A stretch of DNA of 64,000 bases from Fimbriimonadaceae bacterium (lineage in GTDB: Bacteria > Armatimonadota > Fimbriimonadia > Fimbriimonadales > Fimbriimonadaceae). The position numbers and the translations under genes are program-made. The stretch lies in contig JAHCHO010000003.1 in NCBI GenBank assembly GCA_026129685.1, positions 299,256 to 363,255 on the forward strand, given 5' to 3'. This document shows, one piece after another, positions 52,754 to 60,711 of this stretch. Numbering within the stretch: position 1 is the first letter of the stretch; each line of letters begins with the position of its first letter. The notes under the pieces are model-generated. The model saw only the letters and a program-made list of their open reading frames with translations. It searched no databases and was not told where the DNA came from.

Positions 52754-53863
52754 TCAGAGGAGAGGCCCATTGCGTGCGAGGTACTCAAACATCGCTTTCG
52801 CTTCTCTGTCAGCCTCGCCGAGAGGAAACCAAACCTCGCGTTCGTACTTGAGACCGCCCAGCGTCTTGACCCGCATCGTCTCGGTTTGCTGCGACAACCA
52901 CGCCGTTGCAAGGGGGAGTCCATCCAGCTTGATCGAGAAGAAACAGCACCCGTTGTACTTGTAGCTGAAGGCGTTTAACTCTTCCTTTGTCAGCGGGAAG
53001 AGTTTCCAGTGCGACCGTAGCCGAGCAACGTCGCCAATCTCACCAGGCCCATTACCGGTCGTGATATACGGATCCGACGGAATGGTCGCCGAACGCCCCG
53101 AACCGTCCCGCAGCTGGAGCACAACGCAAACATGTCGGGACGCCTCTGGTTTGCCCGGGTCACGATCCGATCGGACGACCGCAGAGATAGGTCCAGCAGA
53201 TCCTTGGAACCTCTTTCCATCGGGCCGAGTGAGTTCTCTGGCCGCATTGATCGTCCTACAAACGGCAGCGCCCAAGTCCTTGCAGTCTCCCCGTGGTCGG
53301 TCGAGGCTGTTCATCAACTTGGATGGAAGTGCGTCCCCCTCCTTTTCCGTCGATCCTGACTTCACGCGATGCGATTCCACAAACGGGTCATCTTCAACCT
53401 GCGTGAACTGCTTCGCCCAGTAGACCTCTGCCGCACATGCGAACAAGAAGTCGCAAGCAACGGGCTTGTCCTTAAGCCCAAGAGCTACGAACACCGAATT
53501 CAACTCTCCCACAAGAAGAGCGGTCAGCTCTTTCTCAGTTCGACCAACCCGCCAATCCAGTCGTGTGTCGCGATCCACAAACCGAATGACGACTTCCTTG
53601 AGTTCGACCATCTTCGAGAGCGAGACTCCAAAGTCGAAGTCACCGGGGGAATATAGCGCTCCCTTGATGAACTCAAACCGACTCATCGCAGGTGCTCGGT
53701 CCCGAGTTCGTGGCAGCGCAGCGACCTCCTTGATGATGGCGCCCACATCGGAGACATCATCCCGCGCGCCGGTACGCGGTTCGCTGCTTTGGACTCGCGA
53801 AAGGGTAGCGCATCCCGCAATCATGATCGTAGCGAGACAAGCGAGTTTCGTAGCGGGCACCAT
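52754..53863 (-). CDS. Putative lipoprotein
   Basis: From the ATG at 53863 the 369-residue product begins MVPATKLACLATIMIAGCATLS, a lipoprotein signal with lipobox IAGC. The body contains an acidic and Cys-poor domain (DRDTRLDWRVGRTEKELTALLVGEL, RPRGDCKDLGAAVCRTINAARELT) that recalls transglutaminase-like folds, with a Cys in GDCKDLGA. No enzyme can be named. The frame open to 54475 is antisense to the next gene. It is divergent from the PEP-CTERM operon. Confidence 0.65.
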   Translation of the reverse strand: MVPATKLACLATIMIAGCATLSRVQSSEPRTGARDDVSDVGAIIKEVAALPRTRDRAPAMSRFEFIKGALYSPGDFDFGVSLSKMVELKEVVIRFVDRDTRLDWRVGRTEKELTALLVGELNSVFVALGLKDKPVACDFLFACAAEVYWAKQFTQVEDDPFVESHRVKSGSTEKEGDALPSKLMNSLDRPRGDCKDLGAAVCRTINAARELTRPDGKRFQGSAGPISAVVRSDRDPGKPEASRHVCVVLQLRDGSGRSATIPSDPYITTGNGPGEIGDVARLRSHWKLFPLTKEELNAFSYKYNGCCFFSIKLDGLPLATAWLSQQTETMRVKTLGGLKYEREVWFPLGEADREAKAMFEYLARNGPLL

Positions 53864-53901
53864 GCTGGGCACAGTGTATCGGTAGGAATACGGGGGTTGA
53901 G

Positions 53902-53934
53902 CGAAAAGATAAGCGGCTCTCGAAAAGATAAGCG
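53902..53934 (+). promoter_or_regulatory. Tandem 14-bp operator repeats (19-bp period)
   Basis: CGAAAAGATAAGCG occurs twice, exactly, at 53902-53915 and 53921-53934, with starts 19 bp apart and ending 8 bases before the -35 box of the PEP-CTERM operon. A similar pair with the same spacing lies upstream of the amidinotransferase. The placement is that of an activator site. Confidence 0.75.
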
Positions 53935-53942
53935 CCCTTGCT

Positions 53943-53971
53943 TTGAACCGGCCGCAGATCGGACGTACACT
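53943..53971 (+). promoter_or_regulatory. Promoter of the PEP-CTERM/decarboxylase operon
   Basis: TTGAAC (53943-53948) and TACACT (53966-53971) are separated by 17 bases. Transcription would start about 53978, only a few bases before the ATG at 53984, so the leader is very short or absent. Confidence 0.7.
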
Positions 53972-53983
53972 CCGGGCGTTCCC

Positions 53984-54736
53984 ATGAATTTTCAGGTTCG
54001 CTCGCTTCTCGTCTGCTTCACAGCGGTGCTCTCGGCAACACTGTGCCAGCGCGCCGTGGCAGCGTCTTTGTTCAACCACATCGGAGACCTTGCGGGGGAT
54101 CCGCAGGCGTTGCAGTACGTGCCTCAGGGAGGCACGCCGTTTAGCAACTATTACACCGGAGAGGCGTTCTTCTTCGACGAGGTCTTTGTTGCGAACCCTG
54201 GAGGGAACAACCTGCTCACAGACTGGTGGGAGGTGCGAGGTGCCGCTCCCGACACGGCTGTTCCGTGGGACGCTTTTCCGTGGCAGGTGACGATCCATTC
54301 GACCCGGGAGGCAGCGATCGCGAACCCCAGGGAGGGTGATCTGGGTACGTACAACGTCGGGCTCCCGCAACGGGTCTCGCTTTCCAAACTGGACCGAAAT
54401 GGACGGCCGGTGAACCTGCTGCACTTTTCCGACCTTGCGCTCCCACTGCTCACCGGGTGGTACAGCTTTCGGCACTTGGCTGTTGACAACTACTTCTCTG
54501 GCGTCGTTGAAGGGACGTACTCCGACGGAACTTCCTCAGATACGTTCATCCCTTGGAACAGTCCGTCCACGTACGTGCGGGATAGCATTGCTCACCAATA
54601 CAGCGGCTATTTGAATGTCGCCGCGAGCTACGCGCCGGTCCCTGAGCCGGCGACGCTCGCGGGTCTTGGGCTCGGTGCATTGGCGCTCTTCCGGCGGCGT
54701 CGGCATTCCATGACCACCGGAGGCAACCAACCATGA
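53984..54736 (+). CDS. PEP-CTERM protein, paralogue 1
   Basis: The product has a signal peptide (MNFQVRSLLVCFTAVLSATL...AVAA), a unique domain beginning SLFNHIGDLAGDPQALQYVPQGG and including NPGGNNLLTDWWEVRG and WQVTIHSTREAAIANPREGD, and a C-terminal PEP-CTERM tail (VPEPATLAGLGLGALALF, then Arg-rich) recognised by exosortase for surface sorting. The ATG at 53984 is chosen because it gives the signal peptide and follows the promoter. It is the first of three tandem paralogues joined by 4-base overlaps. Confidence 0.88.
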   Translation: MNFQVRSLLVCFTAVLSATLCQRAVAASLFNHIGDLAGDPQALQYVPQGGTPFSNYYTGEAFFFDEVFVANPGGNNLLTDWWEVRGAAPDTAVPWDAFPWQVTIHSTREAAIANPREGDLGTYNVGLPQRVSLSKLDRNGRPVNLLHFSDLALPLLTGWYSFRHLAVDNYFSGVVEGTYSDGTSSDTFIPWNSPSTYVRDSIAHQYSGYLNVAASYAPVPEPATLAGLGLGALALFRRRRHSMTTGGNQP

Positions 54737-55503
54737 AGATCTCTTACGCGACATGCTTATTTGTGGTGGCCGCAGGACTCTGTCACAGAGCGGATGCCCA
54801 GGCGTTCCTCTTCAACCATATCGGGGACGTGAACGGCGACCCGAACAGCCTCGAGTTCGTGCCTCAAGGCGGCACCGGCTTCGGGTCGTACTACACGGCT
54901 GAGAACTACTTCTTTGGAGTGGTTCCCCTCACCAACCCAGGAGGAAACAACGTCCTTCGCGATTGGTGGGAAGTTAGAAGTGTTTCGCCGAGTACCCTTG
55001 CACCTTGGGATGGTTTCCAGTGGAGCCTAACCGTTCACTCGACTCGGTCTGCACTCATTGGACAGCCGTTAGTTGGAGACCTCCTCAATTTGACGTTGAG
55101 CAATCCTGACGGTAATGCACTCAACAAAGTCGATCACAACGGGGATCTGCTATACCTCTTGCATTGGCATTTGCCAAATGTACCTCTGGCTAATGGCTGG
55201 TATAGCGTGCGCAGTGACGACCCCGACAATCACGCAACTCGTCTGATCGAAGGGAGTTTCTCTGGCGGCATTTCTAGTGATACTTGGGTTCGCTCCACCG
55301 GTACCGAGTTTTTCGTCCGTCAACACCCTCTACACCAATACAGCGGCTATTTGAATGTCGCCGCCAGCTATGCGCCGGTCCCTGAGCCGGCTACGCTCGC
55401 GGGCCTTGGCCTGGGAGCGCTTGCGCTCTTTCGGCGACGCCGACGCTTGACCGGATCCGAGGGAAGACGCGGCCCGGTCCCCATGGGAGACACGTTGTCA
55501 TGA
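54733..55503 (+). CDS. PEP-CTERM protein, paralogue 2
   Basis: A 256-residue paralogue of its neighbours: signal peptide (ISYATCLFVVAAGLCHRADAQA), FLFNHIGDVNGDPNSLEFVPQGG, NPGGNNVLRDWWEVRS, WSLTVHSTRSALIG, and the same sorting tail. It starts within the ATGA overlap with paralogue 1. Its last 95 coding bases are nearly identical to those of paralogue 1, while its first 60 mature bases are nearly identical to paralogue 3, as if conversion had mixed the copies. It is somewhat more AT-rich in the middle. Confidence 0.88.
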   Translation: MKISYATCLFVVAAGLCHRADAQAFLFNHIGDVNGDPNSLEFVPQGGTGFGSYYTAENYFFGVVPLTNPGGNNVLRDWWEVRSVSPSTLAPWDGFQWSLTVHSTRSALIGQPLVGDLLNLTLSNPDGNALNKVDHNGDLLYLLHWHLPNVPLANGWYSVRSDDPDNHATRLIEGSFSGGISSDTWVRSTGTEFFVRQHPLHQYSGYLNVAASYAPVPEPATLAGLGLGALALFRRRRRLTGSEGRRGPVPMGDTLS

Positions 55504-56264
55504 AGACCGTTCGTGGAGCTGTCGTCGCCGCCGTCTCTTCGGCGGCTCTTTGCCAGATCGCCAGCGCCCAGGCGTTCCTCTTCAACCATATCGGGGACCT
55601 TGGCGGCGACCCGAACAGCCTGGAGTACGTAGCGAATCATGGGACTTGGTTTGGCTCCGTCTATACGGCTGAGAATTATTTCTTCGAGGCGCTCGATGTG
55701 TCGAATCCGGGTGGAGTCAATGTACTCACGGACTGGTGGGAGGTTCGCGGCGGCACGGGGCCGGACAACAACATTCCGTGGGACGGGTTCTCTTGGGAAC
55801 TCGTGGTGCACTCCAGCCGCGAGGCAGCGATAGCAAATCCACGCGAAGGTGATATTGCCAAATACAATCTCGACAGTCCGACGCGCGTGCAGCTGGCGAA
55901 GCTGGATCGTTACGGGGTCCCCCTGCAGCTCCTCCACTTCTCAGGCTTGCACATTCCCCTCACGGGTGGTTGGTATGGTTTGCGCCACCCTGGTTACAAC
56001 AACTACGGTTCGGGCATCATGGAAGGAACGTTTGCGCAAGGGCTCTCTTCAGATACGTGGATTCCATCGAATGCTCCTGCGACGTACGCTCGTGACCACC
56101 CTGAACACCAACATGATGGCTACTACAACGTCGCGATTCAGTACGCGGCAGTGCCCGAGCCTGCCAGCATAACGATCCTGAGCTTTGCCCTCGTCGGCTT
56201 GTGGCGCCGAAGACCTTCGTCGCATGGACAGCGTGCGGCGCGTGCCATCACCCAGCCGATGTAG
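55500..56264 (+). CDS. PEP-CTERM protein, paralogue 3
   Basis: A 254-residue third copy: signal peptide (VRGAVVAAVSSAALCQIASAQA), FLFNHIGDLGGDPNSLEYVANHG, NPGGVNVLTDWWEVRGG, WELVVHSSREAAIANPREGD and a divergent sorting tail (VPEPASITILSFALVGLWRRR). It overlaps paralogue 2 by four bases and is followed after 27 bases by the decarboxylase gene on the same strand. The domain is unfamiliar; the conserved Asp-Trp-Trp-Glu and Asn-His positions may bind a ligand. Confidence 0.87.
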   Translation: MKTVRGAVVAAVSSAALCQIASAQAFLFNHIGDLGGDPNSLEYVANHGTWFGSVYTAENYFFEALDVSNPGGVNVLTDWWEVRGGTGPDNNIPWDGFSWELVVHSSREAAIANPREGDIAKYNLDSPTRVQLAKLDRYGVPLQLLHFSGLHIPLTGGWYGLRHPGYNNYGSGIMEGTFAQGLSSDTWIPSNAPATYARDHPEHQHDGYYNVAIQYAAVPEPASITILSFALVGLWRRRPSSHGQRAARAITQPM

Positions 56265-56291
56265 CGCCTGGCGGTTCGCTCCTCTTTTACG

Positions 56292-57512
56292 ATGCGCACG
56301 CTCCAAGATCGTCTGAAAGATCGCGAGTTCTGGATCGCCAACGCGCTCGATGCGGGTGAGATTGAGACTCCATGCCTGGTCGTGGATACCCGCACGATGG
56401 ACCAGTTGCTCAGTCTTTGGAGGGATCATCTCCCACAGGTGGGGCTGTTCTACTCCGTCAAGGCCAACAACGATCGCCACATCCTCAGACATCTTCAACA
56501 AAGTGAAATTGGCTTTGATGCCGCTTCGGAAAGCGAAGTCGAGACGCTGTTGGCGTTGGGGGTGAAACCGGACCGGATCATTCTCTCGAACACCATCAAG
56601 ACGAGAGGATGCCTTCAGGCCATCGTTCGAAACCGCATTCCCCTCGTAACGGCGGACAACGAACGGGACCTGAGAGCGATTGCCCAAGCGTCGGTGGGAG
56701 AGTGGAGTCCCTCCGTGCTGATCCGACTCAAGGTCTCCCCAACCGATGTTCAGATCGATCTGAACGAGAAGTTCGGCTGCACCGTCGACGAAGCCCGGAG
56801 GCTCATCGAAGTCGCCGACTCTCTGGGGTTGAAGCCTGCCGGGGTTCATTTCCACGTGGGCTCCCAGTGTTGGAACCTGAAGAGCTATCGCGACGCGATG
56901 GAGAGTGCGGTCCAACTCCTCGATGAGGAGAACCGTGCCCACCTGAAGATCATCAATATCGGCGGTGGGTTTCCCGATGCCCTTACAGCATCCAAGTGCG
57001 GTGGCCTCTCCTGCTTCTTCGAGGGTCTCGCCGCGATTGCTGGTGAAGCGTTGTCCAAGGGGTATTCCGTTATTGCGGAGCCGGGCCGCGTCCTGGTTGC
57101 CGACGCCTGTACCGCGGTGTGCCAGGTCATTGGGCGGGCAACCCACGACGGCCATGAGTGGCTGTATCTCGACGACGGGATCTATGGGCTGTTCTCGACG
57201 GCGTACTTTGAGAAACAGCCGTTCGAGTTCGTTCCTGTTCGTGAGTCCGACGCTTCTCCGTGCTCGTTCGTGGTGGCGGGCCCCACCTGCGACTCTTTGG
57301 ACGTGGTCGGGAAGGCAACTCTTCCGAGCGACACACAACCCACCGCGTATGTGATGGCCCATCGTGCAGGGGCCTATAGCGTTTCCGTCAAGAGCCACTT
57401 CAACGGGTTCGGCAACATTCGCACCTACGTTGCTGCCCCCCCCCCCGCGACTCTCGCTTCGAACCCAGGAGGCAACACGGTTGAGTTCGTGCCTGGGGAC
57501 GCACTATCTTGA
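56292..57512 (+). CDS. Fold-III PLP decarboxylase (ornithine/DAP/arginine decarboxylase type)
   Basis: A 406-residue alanine-racemase-fold decarboxylase that makes a di- or polyamine from a basic amino acid. Motifs: YSVKANND with the PLP lysine (Lys 57), DAASESEVETLL, GVHFHVGSQCWN, INIGGGFPD, AEPGRVLVADA, and the second-subunit catalytic cysteine in PTCDSLDVVGK (Cys 333), then AGAYSVSVKSHFNGFG. These suit ornithine or lysine-type substrates more than DAP. A run of 11 C lies near the 3' end (57436-57446), after the enzyme core, and changes the C-terminal tail or fuses it to the next gene if it slips. Confidence 0.87.
   Translation: MRTLQDRLKDREFWIANALDAGEIETPCLVVDTRTMDQLLSLWRDHLPQVGLFYSVKANNDRHILRHLQQSEIGFDAASESEVETLLALGVKPDRIILSNTIKTRGCLQAIVRNRIPLVTADNERDLRAIAQASVGEWSPSVLIRLKVSPTDVQIDLNEKFGCTVDEARRLIEVADSLGLKPAGVHFHVGSQCWNLKSYRDAMESAVQLLDEENRAHLKIINIGGGFPDALTASKCGGLSCFFEGLAAIAGEALSKGYSVIAEPGRVLVADACTAVCQVIGRATHDGHEWLYLDDGIYGLFSTAYFEKQPFEFVPVRESDASPCSFVVAGPTCDSLDVVGKATLPSDTQPTAYVMAHRAGAYSVSVKSHFNGFGNIRTYVAAPPPATLASNPGGNTVEFVPGDALS
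57436..57446. repeat. Poly-C tract (C11) at the 3' end of the decarboxylase gene
   Basis: Eleven consecutive C encode Pro codons of the decarboxylase tail. One base fewer would join the decarboxylase frame to the methyltransferase frame; one base more would give a different short tail ending before the next gene. Confidence 0.9.
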
Positions 57513-58242
57513 GCAGTATTGGCCGGCTTGTCCGGGCGACCCTATCTTGTGGCAAGATAACGTCGAGCTGCTGCAGGCCTACTTCCACTGTGCATCTTTG
57601 ATCCGAAGGGAGGCGGGAGGCCGCCTTGACGCCTTGGATATCGGCACCGGTCCCTCACTCGCCCCCCTCCTGGCATCGATATCGTGCATCCAGCATGTTC
57701 AGCTATCAGATTTCGCAGAGAGTTCGCGTGAGTTCCTTGCCAGCTCACCCGTTGCGCATTGGGCCGAGTACGCCCGAGAACTGGTCAGGCTCTTCCCGAA
57801 CGAAGGCCTGAACGAAGAAGAGCTCCTCGCCGAACTCGACCAGAAGCGTCGAGAGAGGCCGCCTCTGGACTGCGACCTCAGGCGCACTCCGGTCTTCTTG
57901 CCGGACGATGTACGACCGGGGTCGTGGCCTCTCGTCACCATGCACTTCGTAGCAGACTCGATTTCGCGCACTGAGTCCGAGTGCATCGACCTTATGCGCA
58001 GGGCACTTGACTTCGTCAGGCCAGGTGGTTTTGCCCTCCTCAGTTGCCTGATCGACAGCACGTGGTGGTTGCTCGGCGACGAAAAGGAACCGAGCCCCAA
58101 GTTGAGCGAGACGTCCGTGGAGTCCGCATTGCGCACTTTGGGCTTCACACTCCTGGAGCGAGTGCGCTCAACGAACAAAGGCATTGCCCTCTATGACGGC
58201 AGCTGGAATGTCTACTTGTGCAGGAGACCCGCCAGTGACTGA
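57481..58242 (+). CDS. NNMT/PNMT-like SAM methyltransferase
   Basis: The 253-residue product resembles the NNMT/PNMT/TEMT family of small-molecule N-methyltransferases: an N-terminal THYLEQYWPACPGDPILWQDNVELLQAYFHCASLI, SAM-binding ALDIGTGPSLAPLL, SDFAESSREFL, and later VRPGGFALLSCLIDSTWWLLGD and GSWNVYLCRR. The TTG at 57481 is chosen because AGGAGG lies eight bases ahead and it starts just before conserved sequence; the open frame further upstream is within the decarboxylase gene. It overlaps that gene by 32 bases and the next by eight. Confidence 0.82.
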   Translation: MSSCLGTHYLEQYWPACPGDPILWQDNVELLQAYFHCASLIRREAGGRLDALDIGTGPSLAPLLASISCIQHVQLSDFAESSREFLASSPVAHWAEYARELVRLFPNEGLNEEELLAELDQKRRERPPLDCDLRRTPVFLPDDVRPGSWPLVTMHFVADSISRTESECIDLMRRALDFVRPGGFALLSCLIDSTWWLLGDEKEPSPKLSETSVESALRTLGFTLLERVRSTNKGIALYDGSWNVYLCRRPASD

Positions 58243-59146
58243 TTACCCCCCCCCCCCGGAAAGCACGCATCACCACTCGCGCTTCTTGTGGTCTGGCAGC
58301 GACCAGCCGTACTTCTGCCTCAAGGACCAGAGGAGAACCCTGGCGTTTCGCGACGCGATCATGGAACAGGTGCGGCCAGGCGATCTCGTCTTGGACGTGG
58401 GTGCGGGGACCGGCATCCTGTCCTTCTTTGCGGCCGCGGCGGGAGCGTCCAAGGTGATCGCGGTGGAGTTTGACCCGATGCTGGCATCCGCCTTGCGTGA
58501 GAGCGTTCAGGCAAACGGTTTGGGAGACGTCGTCGAGGTTGTCGAGGGAGACGTGCTTTCTGCAGAGTTGCCAAGCGACGTCGACGTCGTAATCGCAGAG
58601 CTGATCGACACGGGCTTGCTCGATGAAATGCAAGTGCCCGTCCTTGCGAGTCTGAAGGAACGCGGAGTGGCCGGAAAACACACGCGATTCATCCCCCAAG
58701 GCTACGAGACTTACCTTGAGCTCGTTGAAACGACTAACGAATATTATGGATTCAAGATCCTTGCACCTAAGCATGAATGGCCTTTTTACGCGCAAGGTGC
58801 AACGGCAGGCTGGTTGGAATCTGACGAAAAGCTCGTGAGCGATCGCGTCCTCGCCTTTTCAGTCGATTTTTGCGAAGATGAGTTGCCGGCCCATGTCAGC
58901 CGATCCGTGACTTTTGATTGCGCGCCTGGGAGTCATCCGAATGCCGTCCGCCTATCTGGGGTTGCCCTATTGAGTGATACGCTGAGTATCGGTGCCTGCA
59001 ACTCTCTGAACGGGGACAAGGTCTTGCCTCTTGCTCCGTTCCAGTCGGAGTCAATGGCCTGCTTCAGAGTCCTTTGTGAGCTTGGGGGAGGACTTGGCTC
59101 CTTTCGGATGATACGCGAGCAGGAGGCGTCGTCTCCAAGTGCGTAG
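58235..59146 (+). CDS. PRMT-like SAM methyltransferase, start-proximal C12 tract
   Basis: The product (about 303 residues) has a PRMT-type layout: LKDQRRTLAFRDAIMEQVRPGDLVLDVGAGTGILSFFAAAAGASKVIAVE, VEVVEGDVLSAELPSDVDVVIAELIDTGLLDE (in place of the double-Glu loop), then a beta-barrel half. The GTG at 58235 is preceded by AGGAG at eight bases and overlaps the upstream stop. Codons 4-8 contain a run of 12 C, so slippage would shut off the gene. Its substrate may be the pathway product rather than protein arginine. Confidence 0.8.
   Translation: MTDYPPPPESTHHHSRFLWSGSDQPYFCLKDQRRTLAFRDAIMEQVRPGDLVLDVGAGTGILSFFAAAAGASKVIAVEFDPMLASALRESVQANGLGDVVEVVEGDVLSAELPSDVDVVIAELIDTGLLDEMQVPVLASLKERGVAGKHTRFIPQGYETYLELVETTNEYYGFKILAPKHEWPFYAQGATAGWLESDEKLVSDRVLAFSVDFCEDELPAHVSRSVTFDCAPGSHPNAVRLSGVALLSDTLSIGACNSLNGDKVLPLAPFQSESMACFRVLCELGGGLGSFRMIREQEASSPSA
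58246..58257. repeat. Poly-C tract (C12) at codons 4-8 of the PRMT-like gene
   Basis: Twelve consecutive C follow GTG ACT GAT TA. The present length keeps the gene in frame; a change of one or two shifts the whole enzyme out of frame. The upstream methyltransferase stop lies before the tract and is unaffected. Confidence 0.92.
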
Positions 59147-59918
59147 TTGTCGCGCGCGGGTTATCTCAGTTCGAGAGGATCGCGCCTTGGTGGGTGCGAT
59201 CACCGCCCTTGAAAGGAAGTGCTGGCCGGTTTTCATGAACGAGGCGCCTTCTTGCCACGAAGCCGGGGAGGGACCGGACTGGAGTCTGATTTACGAGCGA
59301 TACCCGGAGTTCGTGTTTGGCATGCTCGATCCCGACTCGGATGACCTCTTGGGAGCGGGCCACTGCGTGCCCGTCTTTGTGAAAGGCGGTGAACTTCCGG
59401 ACACGGGATGGGATTGGGCGTGGCGTCAATCCATGGGGCCAGAGACAGCAGAGCGGCCGAATGCATTATGTGCGCTCGCGATCATCGTCGACCCGGAGAA
59501 GCGGTCGAGTGGACTGGCGCCCTTGGCTTTGGCGACCATGCGAGCGCTTGCCATCGAGCATGGGTTTGCCACGCTCTATGCCCCGTTGAGGCCGACCCAT
59601 CTCGATCGGCATCCAACCGTCGATATCGCCGATTACGTTACCTGGAGGCTAGAAGGCGGCGATCACTTCGACCCGTGGATTCGGCTTCACGAGCGGGCGG
59701 GAGGACGGATTGGGACGGTATGCCGCCGTTCGATGACCATGTCGGCAAGCGTCGACAAGTGGTCTGAATGGTCTGGGCTGCCTCTGACGCATGACGGCGA
59801 GATCATCGTGCCCCACTTGCTGACGCCCTTGAACGTAGACCTGGCTGCCGGACTTGCCACGTACATAGAACCCAACGTTTGGATCATTCACGACCTAGCC
59901 GGAGCTGCGATCGAGTAG
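59139..59918 (+). CDS. GNAT-like acyltransferase
   Basis: A 259-residue GNAT-fold protein: RALVGAITALERKCWPVFMNEA, then ALCALAIIVDPEKRSSGLAPLALATMRALA (the acetyl-CoA-binding motif A), FATLYAPLRPTHLDRHP and DPWIRLHERAGGRIGTV. Larger GNATs like this occur in natural-product pathways. It starts with a GTG overlapping the PRMT-like stop (GTGCGTAG) and is followed after two bases by the AccD-like gene. Confidence 0.72.
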   Translation: MRSCRARVISVREDRALVGAITALERKCWPVFMNEAPSCHEAGEGPDWSLIYERYPEFVFGMLDPDSDDLLGAGHCVPVFVKGGELPDTGWDWAWRQSMGPETAERPNALCALAIIVDPEKRSSGLAPLALATMRALAIEHGFATLYAPLRPTHLDRHPTVDIADYVTWRLEGGDHFDPWIRLHERAGGRIGTVCRRSMTMSASVDKWSEWSGLPLTHDGEIIVPHLLTPLNVDLAAGLATYIEPNVWIIHDLAGAAIE

Positions 59919-59920
59919 CC

Positions 59921-60679
59921 GTGCCGGAGTGGGAGCGTTTCGTCAAATGCGGAGGATGTCAGAGCATCCTTTTCAAACCTTCGCTGGCTGCTTCTTTGGG
60001 GGTCTGCGAATGTGGGCACCACCATCCCTTGAACGTCCATCAGCGTATTTCCATGCTCTTCGATGACTTTGAGTTTGCCGAACTCGACGTCATGGCCGGA
60101 GATCCGCTGGACTTTCCGGGCCTCGACGAGAAACTAGCGGGTCTGCGGAACGCCGGCAACGTTGCGCCGTCATCAGCGGGGGGGGGGGTACTTGGCGTGG
60201 CGGTTCGGAGTTTCTTCTTCGACTTTGACTTTATTGGAGGAACCATAGGGAGCGCTGAAGCTGAGGTGATCACCCGTGCTTACGAGCGGGCAACCGCCGA
60301 ACGAAAGCCCATTCTGGGCGTGGTTAGGAGCGGGGGGGCACGGGTTCAAGAAGGTCTCTTCTCGCTCTTTTCAGTTCCGAAGATGGTGTGCGGGGCGGCT
60401 CAGCACCGAGATGCCGGGTTGGTCTCGGTCCTACTTCTTGCCGATCCGGTCATGGCGAGCCCCATGATCAGTTTCATTCCTTTCGCTACGCACAGGCTTG
60501 CTGAACCGGGTGCAAGGGTCTCCTTCGCAGGCGGTAGAGTCAAGGGCCATGATACGGAAGTCCTGGCCGAGCAACAACTCGAGTGGGGGCTGGTTACTGA
60601 AATCGTCGAACGGAGACACCAACGATCGACCATTCGAAAGCTCCTCGCCGCACCAGCAGAGTCGGCGAATCCTGGCTAA
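59921..60679 (+). CDS. AccD-like carboxyltransferase beta subunit, G11 tract inside
   Basis: The product (about 252 residues) has the AccD Cys4 zinc ribbon (VKCGGCQSILFKPSLAASLGVCECGHHH) and carboxyltransferase core: ELDVMAGDPLDFPGLDEKLA, FDFDFIGGTIGSAEAEVI, PILGVVRSGGARVQEGLFSL, DPVMASPMISFIPFA. No AccA, biotin carboxylase or biotin carrier gene is nearby, so it may supply malonyl-CoA with the housekeeping subunits or have been recruited to another acyl transfer. The GTG at 59921 starts just before the zinc ribbon. A run of 11 G at codons 86-89 could switch it off by slippage. Confidence 0.8.
   Translation: MPEWERFVKCGGCQSILFKPSLAASLGVCECGHHHPLNVHQRISMLFDDFEFAELDVMAGDPLDFPGLDEKLAGLRNAGNVAPSSAGGGVLGVAVRSFFFDFDFIGGTIGSAEAEVITRAYERATAERKPILGVVRSGGARVQEGLFSLFSVPKMVCGAAQHRDAGLVSVLLLADPVMASPMISFIPFATHRLAEPGARVSFAGGRVKGHDTEVLAEQQLEWGLVTEIVERRHQRSTIRKLLAAPAESANPG
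60178..60188. repeat. Poly-G tract (G11) inside the AccD-like gene
   Basis: Eleven consecutive G encode three Gly codons and neighbours (Ser-Ala-Gly-Gly-Gly-Val) between the zinc ribbon and the carboxyltransferase core. Present length is in frame. Confidence 0.9.
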
Positions 60680-60711
60680 GCCGCTCCGGCCATCCCGGCG
60701 ACCGGATCCGC

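Noticed and set aside
49000-54000. Right attachment site (copy of the tRNA-Val 3' end)
   Set aside because: No copy of TTCAAGTCCTGTACCGCCC was found by eye on either strand; only a 9-base chance match near 51015. The right end therefore remains undefined.
53864-54475. N-terminal 204-residue extension of the lipoprotein gene
   Set aside because: The extension is antisense to PEP-CTERM paralogue 1 and crosses its promoter; a proper lipoprotein signal starts at 53863.
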